Under the pieces are notes generated by a model. The model was not told the DNA's origin and did no database searches. It saw only the letters and a list, made by a program, of their open reading frames with translations. The position numbers and the translations under genes were made by a program. A DNA stretch of 64,000 bases, taken from NCBI GenBank assembly GCA_014529385.2, contig CM043963.1, forward strand, positions 71,378,412 through 71,442,411, given 5' to 3'. Numbering within the stretch: position 1 is the stretch's first letter; the number at the start of each line of letters is the position of its first letter. The stretch comes from Adiantum capillus-veneris (taxonomy: Eukaryota > Streptophyta > Polypodiopsida > Polypodiales > Pteridaceae). This document shows, piece by piece, positions 1-14,565 of this stretch.

Positions 1-46
1 AGAGGGAAAAGACGATGTGAAGTTTGATGGTCTTATCACTGTATTT

Positions 47-348
47 TGTTCAGATGTCAAGCTCAACATGTACTACTCCTAGATGACTATCAGGATTCAC
101 CCAACAATCCTCACATCACTAGCGTGCCTTGGTGAATACACATATCTTTCTCATCGATACTATAGCTAGACTACATCAACTTGGTCTACCTACGAGAGTG
201 ATGGCACACTTATCCATCTAACACGTTCACTAGCTATTCACAATAGACCGTTGTACTAGTTTCCTCTTATGTTGTATTGTTTTCGTTTTTATGCATTGTA
301 AACTTCTTATCTTGAGTTAGTGAAGAAGAAGAAGAAGAAGGTTTGCCC

Positions 349-379
<31 letters not shown>

Positions 380-434
380 CGCATGCATTCATGCTTGCAA
401 GAGCTCAATGTCACTCCTTATCTATCTTTTAACA
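47..434 (+). repeat. 5' LTR of Copia element C1
   Basis: This segment matches 4990-5401 in the same orientation along most of its length (shared CTCAACATGTACTACTC near the start, and the same central block ending in a GAA-rich run). It starts TGTT and ends ACA directly before a primer-binding site. It holds a (GAA)n run at about 311-331 and a (GT)n(GC)n tract at 348-382 that the 3' copy lacks. The two LTRs have diverged visibly, so the insertion is old. I could not recognise a target-site duplication. Confidence 0.8.
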
Positions 435-447
435 TGGTATCAGAGCT
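435..447 (+). other. tRNA-iMet primer-binding site of C1
   Basis: The sequence TGGTATCAGAGCT lies immediately 3' of the LTR. It is the usual plant Copia/Gypsy PBS complementary to the 3' end of initiator tRNA-Met, and it fixes the LTR end and the plus orientation of the element. Confidence 0.85.
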
Positions 448-869
448 TGGTTGTGTTTGAGGATCTTGGAGCAGCAAAAGCAAAGCAAAAGAAGAAGTGA
501 TCCCACTGTCTCGGGATTTGCGAGATCCATCGCCAAAAACAAACGATCTTTGATTGAGGTGCTTCTTTCTGGAGATTGTGCATCTCAGGTTTATAAGCAG
601 TTCTTTAGACTACATTGTGCATCCAAATTTCCATATTGAGTGCATTTTGACCCTAGTTTTAAAGTTAGAATGAGTTCACATGCAAATTTGCTTAGGTTTG
701 AGATTTTACAGATTTGACTTTTAGTCATGTAGAAAGTCTTAATTTGGTTGTAGTGTTTATAGATACTATTTAGTATTATAGAACATGCATGTGTATGCAT
801 ATTGGGATTACAAGTGGTGATTGACTATGTTTAGCAGGCTGCTCGAAAACTTGGTGAAGTGTTGAAAAC

Positions 870-1935
870 ATGTCGTCCAACAAGAATGGACTTAACCAGA
901 TTGTTAGCGAGAAGCTCAACAAGAACAAATTCCATTCTTAGAAGTTTAGAATGACCAAGTTCCTTTTGGATAAAGGTTCTTGGGAGTACATTGATGAAGA
1001 GAATAAGACAACAAAAACGTTATCAGAGGAATGTGCAACTGTTGAACAGATAAAGGTATTTAAAGATTGGATCCAAGGAGCTCACAAGGTCAAGTTGGCT
1101 TTTCGTGAGTGGGTAGGACACTATGATTGGGCACATACAAGATTCTCACACCTATAAGGAGGCTTGCGACACCTTGATGTCGTTGGATGTGACCAACACA
1201 AAAGCAAGGAAGTTGCAGTTGAAGACTGAGTTGAATACAATGTAGAAGAAAAACTTGTCTATCAATGACTATTCATTGAAGATAAAGAGCATATGTGAGT
1301 TGCTTGCTTCAATTGTTGTTACGATTGATGATGAAGATAAGGTTGAAACATGTCTATGAGGTTTAGGTCTAGAATATAAACAGTTTCAAACTGGCATTTG
1401 CCTTCGAAGGAACATTTCCACGTTTATAGGTTTGGTGTCCTTACTAATTGTGGAAGAGAAGAAACTTGAGGAAGACTCCTCTATGCATGGCAAAAATAAC
1501 TATGAATAGGTCCTCTTTAATACCTGAAGAAGATAAAGAGTAAGTAGTAGAGGGCATGGAGGTGGTCAAGGAAGAGCAACCACCAAGCACAACAATAGAA
1601 TAATGCTCAAAGACAAAACACAGGTGGTCAAGGAAATTTCCGAGGTAAGGGGAGTCCAAGAGGTTGTGGTAATGTAGAGTATGCTAGGGTTATGGAAGAC
1701 ATGGTCACTTTGAACGTGATTGTCTAGAGACAAGAGATCCTTTCCTCACATCAAAGAAGTAAGATGGTGAGTGGGTGCCACAAGAGGTCACCAAGGGGGC
1801 AAGGGTATACATACTATCATCCACTACTAGCCCCTACCATGTTTGAAATAGTGGGATTTTGAATCACCATTAGAAGGGAAGTCTCCTTGGTTTGAAGACT
1901 TGCAATGAAAATGGGACCATAGCTACTGTGTAATG
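870..1935 (+). pseudogene. Copia gag and start of protease, decayed (C1)
   Basis: Translation from the ATG at 870 gives a Copia-type gag start, with a TAG in the KFHS-stop-KFRM stretch where this family usually has Trp. The same protein continues in shifted frames through a YKEACDTLMSL-like block, a basic region and a degraded zinc-knuckle area near 1680-1760. A remnant resembling the protease-adjacent SLLGLKTCNENG motif sits near 1880-1920. At least three stops and several frameshifts are present. No integrase, RT or RNase H follows before the 3' LTR, so this copy is an internally deleted, non-autonomous element. Confidence 0.7.
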
Positions 1936-4980
<3,045 letters not shown>

Positions 4981-4989
4981 GAGGGGGAG

Positions 4990-5401
4990 TGTTAAAATGC
5001 CAAACTCAACATGTACTACTCTTGGATGACTATCACCAATAGTCATCATCACTGGTGTGCCTTAGTGGATATGCATATCTTCACCATTGATACTACATTT
5101 GGACTGCATCGACTTGGCCTACCTACTGGAGTGATGGCACATTTATCCATCCAACTCACTCACTAGTGGTTCGCACTAGACGGTTGTACTAGTTTTCTCT
5201 TATGTTGTATTTTTTCCCTTTTTATGCATTGTATACTTCTTACCTTGAGTTCTTGAAGAAAAAGAAGAAGATGTGAAGAGTGCGTACACGGATGTGTGCG
5301 TGCTCGGCCATGCAAGGAAGGAGAACGTAGAGATTTTTGGGTGGAGCTCTCAGTGAGAATTGGAATTCCTCACTTCTCCTTATTGTTCTATATTACCAAC
5401 A
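4990..5401 (+). repeat. 3' LTR of Copia element C1
   Basis: It is preceded by the polypurine tract GAGGGGGAG (4981-4989), begins TGTTAAAATG and ends CCAACA. It aligns with 47-434. The pair bounds an element of about 5.35 kb on the plus strand. Confidence 0.8.
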
Positions 5402-5496
5402 ACAATGAATAGAGACAAGGTTAGTAGTAGGTTAGTGAGATGGGTGTCCGGCCCATATGGCCTATATATGTGCATCTGTATAACCATGTAGCAATC

Positions 5497-5970
5497 TTAT
5501 GGATTCACCCTACACTGCATCATCTCCATGCAATGTGCAAACTTCTCTGAGGGTAGGCTCTTTGTGAGAGCATCTGTAGGGTTGTCATCCGTATGAACCT
5601 TGACTAGCTCAATGCACTTGCTAGTCGATATGTCACATATCACATGATAAAACGAACTTCTGTGTGTGTTGACTTGGACTAAAACACGGGGTTCTTTGCT
5701 AATGCAATCACACTCTTGACTATCACAATGCAACACTAGAGTTTGAGTAATGCCAAGATCTCCCAATAGGTGAGCTAACCACATACCTTCCTTGCTAGCA
5801 TTAGAAAATGCCACACACTCTACCTCTGTGGTGGAAAATGAGGTACAATTTTGGAGACATGGTCTCCATGACATGGTTGCTGGATGCATCACTATTCCCA
5901 AAGTGCAAGCACTAAAACAATGAAACCTCATGCAAACACTTGAGGACATAATCATTACACAAGCATCCAT
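5497..5970 (-). pseudogene. Copia RNase H C-terminal fragment
   Basis: The 157-residue minus-strand frame matches the Copia RNase H / C-terminal tail: a SWRPCLQNCTSFSTTEVE block (canonical STTEAEY), LHCDSQ, and the terminal VHTDDNPTDALTKSLPSEKF signature. It lacks RT and integrase upstream and shows substitutions at key places (TTEVE, ECDCISKEP), so it is an inactive fragment. It lies just outside C1 in the opposite orientation and belongs to a different insertion. Confidence 0.8.
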
Positions 5971-6575
5971 GGACTAACTTTGAGAATTACTTATAATTTC
6001 AGATACCATAGTAATTTCTAGATATACCAATCACAACGATACTACCCATGTTATACTTTTATTATTAGTAGTATTTTAGATCATTTTTAAATGAGAACTA
6101 GAGATGCATATCTTCATGCTCCATGAGAGGTGATCTCTAAAATATGAGTAAAGTTCATGATCTTTCATGACTCTACCTAGAAAAGAACCTAAAAACTATG
6201 AAATCTTCATTTGAAATATGTGCAAAATATATTGCTTTGCATATAGGTTATAATCTATTCTTGTGTGTATTACACTACATGGCTGTCAAGAGAATTCAAG
6301 AGAAGGCCATGATAATCTTATATTCTCTAAGTTAACCACGATGGCTTTTCATGCCCAATATTGTGGATGAATATTCTACACACTTGCACAGAATACATAG
6401 CTAGAGAAAAGATGAAAGGACTAATGTAGAGAAGCTATTCAGCATGTGCAGACAATTGAATGCTTTGTGTGGGGAAACAAATTACAATTTGGTAATTTTT
6501 AGATTGCATGTGGGATGCCTTGCAAGGAAGACCTTTGATTATTGAATGTGGATTGTGTTTTTACTATAACCTGTC
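5971..6575. other. AT-rich spacer, nothing recognised
   Basis: No long ORF, structural repeat or known motif is visible in either strand. Confidence 0.4.
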
Positions 6576-6868
6576 ATGCCAAGGGCAATTGTGGAGGTTG
6601 ACCGGGTCAAGGACCGGGCCAAGGGCCTGGTGCCAATGGGAAGGGATCCTAGGCTAGGTGGCTATAAAGAGAGGTTGGGTGGAGGATTTAGGACACGTCA
6701 ATCCTAGGGCTTTACACTTTGGAGTATGCATTGTCATGCTCATATTTGCCTTTCAAAGAATCTAAAAACTCACTTCAAATTTATGTGAACAGAAGAGACT
6801 TGATCTCAAGCATACGATAAGAGCATCAACCACCACATTGTATCATCATTTACGATACTAGAGCTTTG
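6576..6868 (+). repeat. Possible solo LTR with degenerate PBS
   Basis: A GC-richer block with a TATA-like GGCTATAAAGAG (about 6661) ends near GATACTAGAGCTTTG (6854-6868), which resembles a mutated TGGTATCAGAGCTTTG primer site. The TATA block is repeated at 8950-8992 in the same orientation with roughly 85% identity. I infer an LTR remnant; its start is uncertain. Confidence 0.35.
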
Positions 6869-6879
6869 TGTCATACTCT

Positions 6880-7658
6880 TGAAGAATCTCAGCCCACCTA
6901 GCCTTTTGACCTTTCAAGTTAGTTTGTTGTGTAAACCATTTTATGCTTTCATGGTCAAACACAAACTCAAACTAAGCTCCATACAAATAATGTCGTCATG
7001 CCTTCAAGGCAGACACTATTGCATAGAGTTCGCGTACGGTCTCAAAACATTATCCATTACGGTGTCATGAAAGTTGCGGGCGCATTGGTTAACCCAAAGA
7101 GCACAACCAAAAACTTGTAATGTCCAAACCTTGTTCGGAATGCACTTTTAGGTATATTAGCAAGTCGAATGGTACTTCGTGATATCCCGATCGCAAGTCT
7201 ATCTTAGTGAAAATACGAGCATGAGTGAGCTTGTCAAACAACTCATCCACTTGTCGTGATGGATACTTGTTCTTAATAATTATCGCATTCAAACCACGGT
7301 AGTCAACACACATGCGCATGCTAACGTTCCTTTTCTTCACCAATAGGATAGGAGAAGCCCATGGTGAAGAATTTGGTTGAATAAACCCTTTGCTGAGATA
7401 GTTAGAAAGTTGACATTCCACTTTAGCAGCCTCATAATGACTCATTCTGTAGAGCAGTTTGCTAACCGGTTTATTGCCTACAACCACGTCTATGCCATGT
7501 TTCACAGATCGTGTTGGTGGTAATCCTGGTGGTAAATCATTAGGAAAAATATCTTGAAATTCCATTAACAAATATTTCAACTGACTAATAACTTTTGCTT
7601 GTTGAGGAGAGAGAGTAGTAGCCATTGCTGAAAGAGAGGAGAGAGAAGCATGCGACAT
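6880..7658 (-). pseudogene. Ty3/Gypsy RT fused to RNase H, catalytic core deleted (G1)
   Basis: The minus-strand frame carries the Gypsy RT start ([52 protein letters not shown]). It then shifts frame to [12 protein letters not shown] and jumps to the RNase H motifs VRELYAIVSALKA, HYLYGA, DHESIKW and KARWAEIL. The segment that should contain the YxDD catalytic box is missing between the ATFM motif and RELYAIV. Stops and a frameshift confirm decay. The aspartic protease is also absent between this frame and the gag remnant to its right. Confidence 0.85.
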
Positions 7659-8890
7659 TGAGGATATTTAACAGAATCAACATTTGAAAGAAAATGACAC
7701 AACGAGTAGCACAAGAAAACTTCTTCTATTTCATTATTTGAAGTGAGCTTCATAAGATCTGTTGTACATATCAGTGGTGAGGAAGGTACATCCTTCTCTC
7801 CTACAGCAACAAATGTGCGGCATGGGATTCAAACATCAGACTGTTGTGCTTGTAGCTATGCTTCAGTGATGGTCCTAGGCTACAATTCTTTTTGCCATGG
7901 CCGCTTCCTAAACATTGAAAACATATTTTTTTCTTTTTTGCCTTCTCAAATTCCTCAATAGAGAGAGGCCCTCTAGACCCCTTGGGTTTCTTGGCCGCTT
8001 GTGAGTTGGCTACTAAAATAATTTTTTTATTGTTACCATGTTGTGTGCATGTATTACCATAGGCACATGATTATTGTGTGGTGTCTTATCATCTGGATCA
8101 TCATGGATGTGAGCTTGCAATATGGCCTTCTCAAGTGTTTTGGGGTCCTGAGTCTTGACGTGCTTCTCAAGCATGGCGTCAAACTATGGATAAATCCACA
8201 CACTTATTGAAAGGTGTCTAACCCTTCCAACTTGAGGATAACATCTAGATAGTGCGAGATATATTCCATCAATGATTTATGTTGTCGTATGGAACACTTG
8301 TCCCAAGCCTACCAATTTCTATCTGCCTCATTCGTGGCAAGAAACTCTTTTCTAAATACAGCCTCAAAGGCTACCTAAGTCTGTGGTATGATGTTCTTCT
8401 CCTTGAGAGACATCCACCATTTATAGGCCTTGCCTTCCAGAGTTAGACTTGTCTGTAGTGCCCTGATTGCATCCAGAGTACATCGTAGATCATGAATCCA
8501 TTCCCACTTGCTGAGAAAGATAGTCATTGCATCCTTATTGCACTCTTGTTCCTCTCCCTTAAAAGTTGGTGGCTTTCTATTTTTCAACAAATCATATTAC
8601 TCCTTTGGAGTGAGAGAGTGTAGAGAATCCAGAGGGTGACCTTGTCCCTAACCAGGAGAACCCTGTTCCTGACCAGCTACGTGCTCATGCAAGTGTGTAT
8701 CAACAGGGCCCTTGGCATGCTGTTGCATAAACTGCACCACTAAAGTGGATAATTTACTAAAATTTTCATTCAGAGATGCAAAATTCTTTTCCATCATAGA
8801 TATGCGTGTTTGAAATGCTCAAAATTATTGAACATCAAGCAATTTGTAAGCGTCATCTCCTTTCGTAGCTTTGCAGGTACCCTCCGTGAG
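7659..8890 (-). pseudogene. Gypsy gag remnant (G1)
   Basis: Reading leftward from about 8890, frames interrupted by stops give a Gypsy gag: a coiled-coil-like start (ISMMEKNFASLNENFSKL), a gag core with PPTFKGEEQECNKDAM and LEGKAYKWWMSLKE (8375-8590), and a zinc-knuckle remnant with CFQCLGSGHGKKNC near 7910. It joins the RT frame at 7658 with the protease apparently lost. Confidence 0.75.
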
Positions 8891-8949
8891 AGTATCCGAC
8901 CGTGAGCCAGCATTGGGAGAATAGGGCATATGGTGATCGAAATCAAAGG

Positions 8950-8995
8950 GCTCCTAGGCCAAGTGGCTATAAAGGGAGGTTGGGCGGAGGGAAAA
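8950..8995 (+). repeat. Direct repeat of the 6652-6690 TATA block
   Basis: CTAGGCCAAGTGGCTATAAA and the following GGTTGGGCGGAG match 6652-6690 in direct orientation. The two copies flank the G1 remnant. Because the TATA box reads on the plus strand while G1 reads on the minus strand, they may be LTR remnants of another, plus-strand element. Confidence 0.45.
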
Positions 8996-9021
8996 AGGGA
9001 ATGCTCAAGAAAAGAGCACCA

Positions 9022-10134
9022 ATTTTGATGAGACTTTTGCTCCCACTTATTGTATGACTACCATTTGTAGCATTGTGTGCATTGGTAGCTCATAATGGTT
9101 GGAATATACATTACTTGGACATAAAGAGTGCATATTTGAATGGTGATTTGCATGCCGAAGTCTATTTATCGCAGCCTTGTGATTTATTCAAAAAGGGAAG
9201 GAAAACAAGGTGGGCACACTTAAGAGGCATTGTATGGTTTAAAGCAAGCTCACCTGCTTGCTCTGAGAAGATTCATGCTTATTTGGCTGCACATGGTTTT
9301 CAAAATAGTCTAGTTGAGAGCACTTTGTATGTCAAGCGTGCGTAAGTTGTATTTAAAATTATTGTGCTCTATGTGGATGTCATGTTGCTCATCGTACCAA
9401 TGAGGGATGTGTTTTTTATTTTAAGGCCAATTTAAATGCCTCTTTTGAGATGCCAGATTTAGGGCTTTTGCATCATTATGTGGTTATATAATTTTCAGGA
9501 AGAGACGTTGTTGCATAGATTCCGCCTTGAGGATGGAAAGCCTATTGCTAATCCTATGGAGGTAGGTTTGAAGCTTAGCCTTCGTAATGTTGGAGATGAC
9601 TTTGATGTCACACTCTATCAACAAGGTGTTGGTTGCCTTATTTATGTATGCATGACAAGGTCAAATATTTAGTATGCAGTCTCACAAGTGAGCAAATTTA
9701 TGCATAGCCCAGGGTCTATGCATTGGAAGGTATATAAGCACATCTTTTGCTACTCGAGTAGCACTATACATCTTGACGTGTTTTATCTGAAGGGGAGATC
9801 ATTGCCACTAGATTTACATGATTTTTGTGACTTGGATTGGGCTGGTCGCTATGACACATGAGTGTCTATAAGTGGTTTTTGTTTCATGCTCAATAACTCA
9901 TGCATATTTTGGTTGCAAGAAACAACCTACAATGGCCACTTCTACTTGTGAGGATAAGTACAAGCTAGATTTCATAGCTACAACTGAGTGTGTTTTGCTT
10001 AGATGCCTTTTGACTGACTTGGGTATTGGGCCACCCAGTCTACAATGACAATTAGAGTGCTGCTTTGTGAGAAACCAATGTTCCATGCTCGTACAAAGCA
10101 CATTGAGGTACATTATCATTATGTCAAGAGGAGA
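9022..10134 (+). pseudogene. Copia RT/RNase H, decayed (copy A)
   Basis: This is a Copia pol fragment closely related to the one at 51450-52835. Visible motifs are ETFAPTYCMTT, IKSAYLNGDLHAEVY, SLVESTLYVKRA, VGCLIYVCMTR and TKHIEVHYHYV. Gag, integrase and the first part of RT are absent, and the YVDD motif is degraded (LYVDVMLL). Stops and frameshifts are frequent. The sequence stops at about 10134 and its expected continuation resumes at about 12187. Confidence 0.8.
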
Positions 10135-10290
10135 GACTCTATATAGGGGAGGGGAGCTTGGATTATGTTGCAATAGAAAATAGCACAACGTGCCTGCAAA
10201 ATACATAAAAGAGCATGCTACAAAAAAAAACACAAATAGATATGCAAACTTGGCAAATCGCATATGCACACAATTGAGAGTGATACGCAA

Positions 10291-10328
<38 letters not shown>

Positions 10329-12186
10329 ACTTTAAACCCCTAACATATCGGACACATACTTCCTAAGCTTCACTATATTAGGTCTCCACCATGGGACTTG
10401 GCCCTTCTGAGTACACACACACACACACTATATTACTTACATGTTAATGAATCCCTAACATATTTGGCACCTTGGATTCTACTAAAACATGCTTCCTATA
10501 TTACACTACATAGGGTATCCACCATGGGACATGGCCCTTTTTAAACATAAGTGATAAGTCGTGGTACTGCCTCGGGTTAACCCGGCCGTGAAGGCACTAG
10601 GGTAGTTTCTTCATTACGCTTTGTAGGCGGCCTCACTATCTCAGCAGGGGATCTCTCCACTCATGACGATCTTCGCACTACGCAGTTTTGGCAACCTTCC
10701 TCCCTCCTCTATTTAAAAGGTGAGGACACAACTCTACCCCTCACGTAGCTTTGTTTGTGTTCCTTTTGCTTGCATAAAATAGGACTGCGTGTCTGTTTCT
10801 CTACTGCATCGAAGTATGGAGCTCACAACACAAGTAGCACATGTTGGCTACTTTTACTCATAAGTTTTTCATTGCGCACCTACGTTTTTAGGGCAATATT
10901 ACTATGCTGCTTTAATGGTATGGCACCTTGTGTGGTTTTCACACAGTATAATATAACTTATCTGAAGGTGCATTGGTGTCTTTTGCAAGGCTTTAATCCC
11001 ACTACTGGGTTTCTTCTTGCTATCGATCCCGCATAATTACTGTTCTAAAGGTTTTTTTGAGGTTTCTGTATAGGTGGTTTGGGGTATGGCGTACTAGCTG
11101 TTGCCGCTTTAACTCTAGTTTTTTAAAAAAACTTGCCTACCGGCTACTGTTCGTTAACTGATCACTGTTTTTTTTGCTGTCGCTTAACTCGGCTAACGGG
11201 TAGGACCAGATAAATTACTGGTGCTTACTGCTCATTAATATGCTTGGAGTTTGGCTTGGTTCTGTTGCTTTTTACATAGGTTATTGATCTTAGTCATGGG
11301 TAGCCTGGATAGGCCTTGTGTTTTGGATGGATATAGGAACTTGAAAGGGGTGGAGTTTTCCTACCCACTGCACACTGTTATTGATTGTTTTTAAGGAGAG
11401 ATGGGCCCGATGGCACGCTATTGCTGTACCTGGTCATTTCTTTATGGTTGGGTTAAGGATGCATTATCTGCATGCACAATGGCGGGTGTAGCTCCTTATG
11501 TAGCTTCGTAATTGATTTGGTATATTGCCTACCACCGCTTGGGTTGGTTATGTGAATATAAAGGGGCTGAACTGCTGCGCACTGTTATTGGATATTGTTT
11601 GGATTTGTAGAGGAGGCTGCCCTGACTGCATTCCATGGCGTTACTGGTTCGGTACCCAGGTTTTGGTTGAAATGCTGCAAATCATTATTTACATAGGCAG
11701 GAACGGTTTTTTGTTCATAGTAAAATAGGGCTTGACCCAACTGCATACGGATATTAGATGGTTTTTTCTAGCCCAACTACTTACAGTTACTTGGGTATAT
11801 TACTAGTCGTCGTGTTAAAGTATTACAAGGATCTTTTTTCATTCATAGATGATATGAGGAATTGGAAACTTAAAAACATAAGTCCTTTAAAAATCATGGT
11901 TAGACTCGTGGTCTAGCTCGATTCAGCAAGGGCTCCTTGCCATTGCAGGTGAGCATTTCCCTCTTGCATGTATTTGCTTACAGATTTTTGTCAATGCTAA
12001 AAAATGATTACAAATATCCGCTTGAAAATAAAAATGACCCTTGCTCATAAAGAGCTCTACATTAAAAAAATATCCATAAACTTGTTATCCTTTTTCATAG
12101 TCCATAAGCAATCAATGCTTTCACACCTATCAATTGCAATAAATAATTGCTAATGTATTTTAATTAAATCTCAATACATATGTACC
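10135..12186. mobile_element. Unidentified 2-kb insertion inside Copia copy A
   Basis: Comparison with Copia copy B shows that the text on both sides (CATTATCATTATGTC at about 10107-10121; CCTATGTAGGACAACC at about 12190) is continuous in B, so this block is inserted. It holds a (CA)n tract at 10292-10321, a diverged duplication of about 110 bp (10321-10420 and 10430-10540, both with CACCATGGGAC), a TATA-like CTATTTAAAAGG at 10709 and a T-rich stretch to 11900. No coding domain is recognised. Confidence 0.55.
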
Positions 12187-12645
12187 TATGTAGGACAACC
12201 ACATTGGTCTTTTCACAAAAGCTATCTTGTGAGAAGTTTGAAGCTTTTTGTGAAGCATTGGGCTTACTCCCCTTTGTAGATTGATCACATAGGGTTTGAT
12301 GTTTCCATATACATGAGTGCTTGCTCATGTTCACTGCATCACTCCCACGGGGGATTTGTCAACATATTAGGACCTTTTGCAAGACAAACATGTTATTCAA
12401 TCTAAATTATCTCACACAAGTGAACATGATTAGGACCTTTGGGGCACTTTTTTTCCTCTCTAAGAGGGTTTTTCCCCTTGGCTTGTATATACGCCCATCA
12501 CTCTAGGGCTTGCCTTATCTTTGTATTGGCACACTCATTAATGCTACTTTCTATGTTGCGAGCTCTTGAACTTCTCCTTCATCTTTGCATGCATTATTGT
12601 AACTGCATTTTCAGTAAATCTTTGATGCATCAATCGTCGAACATT
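12187..12645 (+). repeat. 3' end and LTR of Copia copy A
   Basis: 12187-12356 matches the RNase H tail and 3' leader of copy B (52850-53021). The polypurine-like CGGGGGATT then leads into an LTR starting TGTCAACAT at about 12357. Shared LTR landmarks are GTATATACGCCCATCACTCT and a similar pyrimidine-rich end near CGAACA. Confidence 0.7.
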
Positions 12646-14300
12646 TTGTCCTTAGTACCATGTAGTATGGTGGGGATTTATCTTTAGAATAATATCTAGA
12701 AGATCTCACACAAACTCTTTTGGAAAAATTCATGATGTTGGACTCAAGGGAGTTACAATGCTTTGGTTGAGAGTGGGCTCATGTTTATCATTTATCTCTA
12801 AAAACATATTGAAGACTAAATATGTAATTATTTGTCAAAAGTAATAGCTAATCATGATACCTAAACTTCAAAGGTGTGTAAGCTTGCTACTTACTCTTTT
12901 GCTACCTCATCGATATGGTGTCTTTTATCTTCACTAAATCAAGTCAAAGATCACACCCACACTTGTTTGTAGCAAAGTTTATACACTCCATCCTTAACAT
13001 GGATAAAACTTTTGATATGCAGTATGGTATTAAAACAATACTTTATAGTAGTTATATGCTTGGTCTACCAATTGCAATAACTTCCATATGCCACAAAGAA
13101 AATCTGTTCAATAAACTTAAAGGTTGTGTAAACCTATACCATAATATGAGATTCTTGTGCCTTTGAAACAAAGAAAAGAGAAAGACAATATGTTTTACCT
13201 TTGTGGAGCTTCAGTGAGAAAACATTCTAGGATATGTCTTGTTCTCAAGTATTGTTTGTAAAAACCTTGTCATCTTCATAACATTAATCGTAGCTTAAAT
13301 ACCACAATGTCCTTTTGCAAGACATACATGTTCTTCATAACATTAATCGTAGCTTAAATACCACAATGTCCTTTTGCAAGACATACATGTTCTTCAAGCT
13401 CAATCTTCTCTCTCATCATTCATGTAGCACAAAACATTGTACAAGAAAAGAGAGAATCCATCTTGGAGCGTATATGGATCTTGTAAGTCCCCTTCAATCA
13501 AGGTGCACCATGTGTGTCAACTAAAATAGTAGCATTTGCATCTACCGTGCTAGTTAGACCGTTCAAATATGCTACTAAAATAATTTGATTCCTTTTGTGG
13601 CATGAGAGAGCATAATTTATGCAATTTTGTTTATCTCAAGTGTAATCAACATGAAAAAGAAAATACATAATAAAAAATGAGTGCACCTTATCCTTATACC
13701 AACCAACTTATTTGTAGTCCTTAGAAATAGTGAAAGTAGATAGATGTGTCCTCTCAAGAATTCTTCCTTTCTCAAAGAAAAAGAAATTATGATTGCTTGC
13801 ATTCACTCTTTGGTTTTTCATTCTTCATGCATAGGAAACAACCAACCCTTTGTGAGTGATTCATTGATGAGATGCTCAAGTTGGTGCTTATAGTGCTCTT
13901 CTTTGGATTCCACCTTATAGGCACTAAGGCTTTGGCTTGCATGCTCTTGGTGTTTATGTGCTCCTCTTTTCCTTGAATTTCTTGGATCCAACATTTCAAA
14001 AGGAAGTGGATGCACTTTTTGGTGATATACTCATGTCATGCATGGTTTGAATCTCTCTCTTTGCTTCATAACTGCCCATGGGAATCTCACGAGGACTTCT
14101 TCTTTGCTCTCCTTGAGAGAACCCATACGCTATCTTTGAGCTCTCATGCTATTACTTGATAAATTTAAGAGTGATAGCTTTCCTTCTCTTAAACTCTCTC
14201 TTGATTGAGAAAGAAAGAAACCTTTGACATTTTTTATTTTGGCCTTGAGATGGTGGAGTCTCATAGATGGAACACCTTTATTAAAGAAGAAGCCAGCTTA
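12646..14300. other. Decayed retroelement leader/spacer
   Basis: AT-rich sequence with no recognised protein. A perfect tandem duplication of about 60 bp lies at 13271-13390 (unit includes ACATTAATCGTAGC). The minus-strand frames at 13787-14015 are open for 65-70 codons but match nothing I know. They sit just downstream, in minus-strand terms, of the PBS at 14301, where a gag leader would be expected. Confidence 0.35.
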
Positions 14301-14313
14301 GGCTCTGATACCA
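14301..14313 (-). other. tRNA-iMet primer-binding site (minus)
   Basis: GGCTCTGATACCA is the complement of TGGTATCAGAGCC. It marks a minus-strand LTR element whose 5' LTR lies to the right. Confidence 0.75.
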
Positions 14314-14314
14314 A

Positions 14315-14320
14315 TGTAAA

Positions 14321-14401
<81 letters not shown>

Positions 14402-14565
14402 GAGATATAGAGAGAGAGCACAATATGGAGGGTTGTAATGGTCAAACCCTCCCTCCCCAATAGGGCCTTTTGTATTATTTGAAGCTTACAATGTAGTTGA
14501 TACAATCATGATTGTATTAGCTTACAATGTAGCTAATACAATCATGATACATCATTTTACCAACA
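14315..14565 (-). repeat. Short LTR adjoining the minus-strand PBS
   Basis: It is bounded by TG at 14315 and CA at 14564-14565, directly next to the PBS. About 70 bp is a (CA)n microsatellite (14327-14398), and a 30-bp imperfect direct repeat (GCTTACAATGTAG) lies at 14480-14550. No partner LTR is found, so the element is truncated. The outer limit is inferred from the TG/CA rule. Confidence 0.5.

Noticed and set aside
14205-14505. ORFs with long Thr-His or Cys-Val runs
   Set aside because: They translate the (CA)n tract of an LTR. Similar artefacts occur at 16379-16720, 23307-23718, 47309-47760 and 55333-55706.
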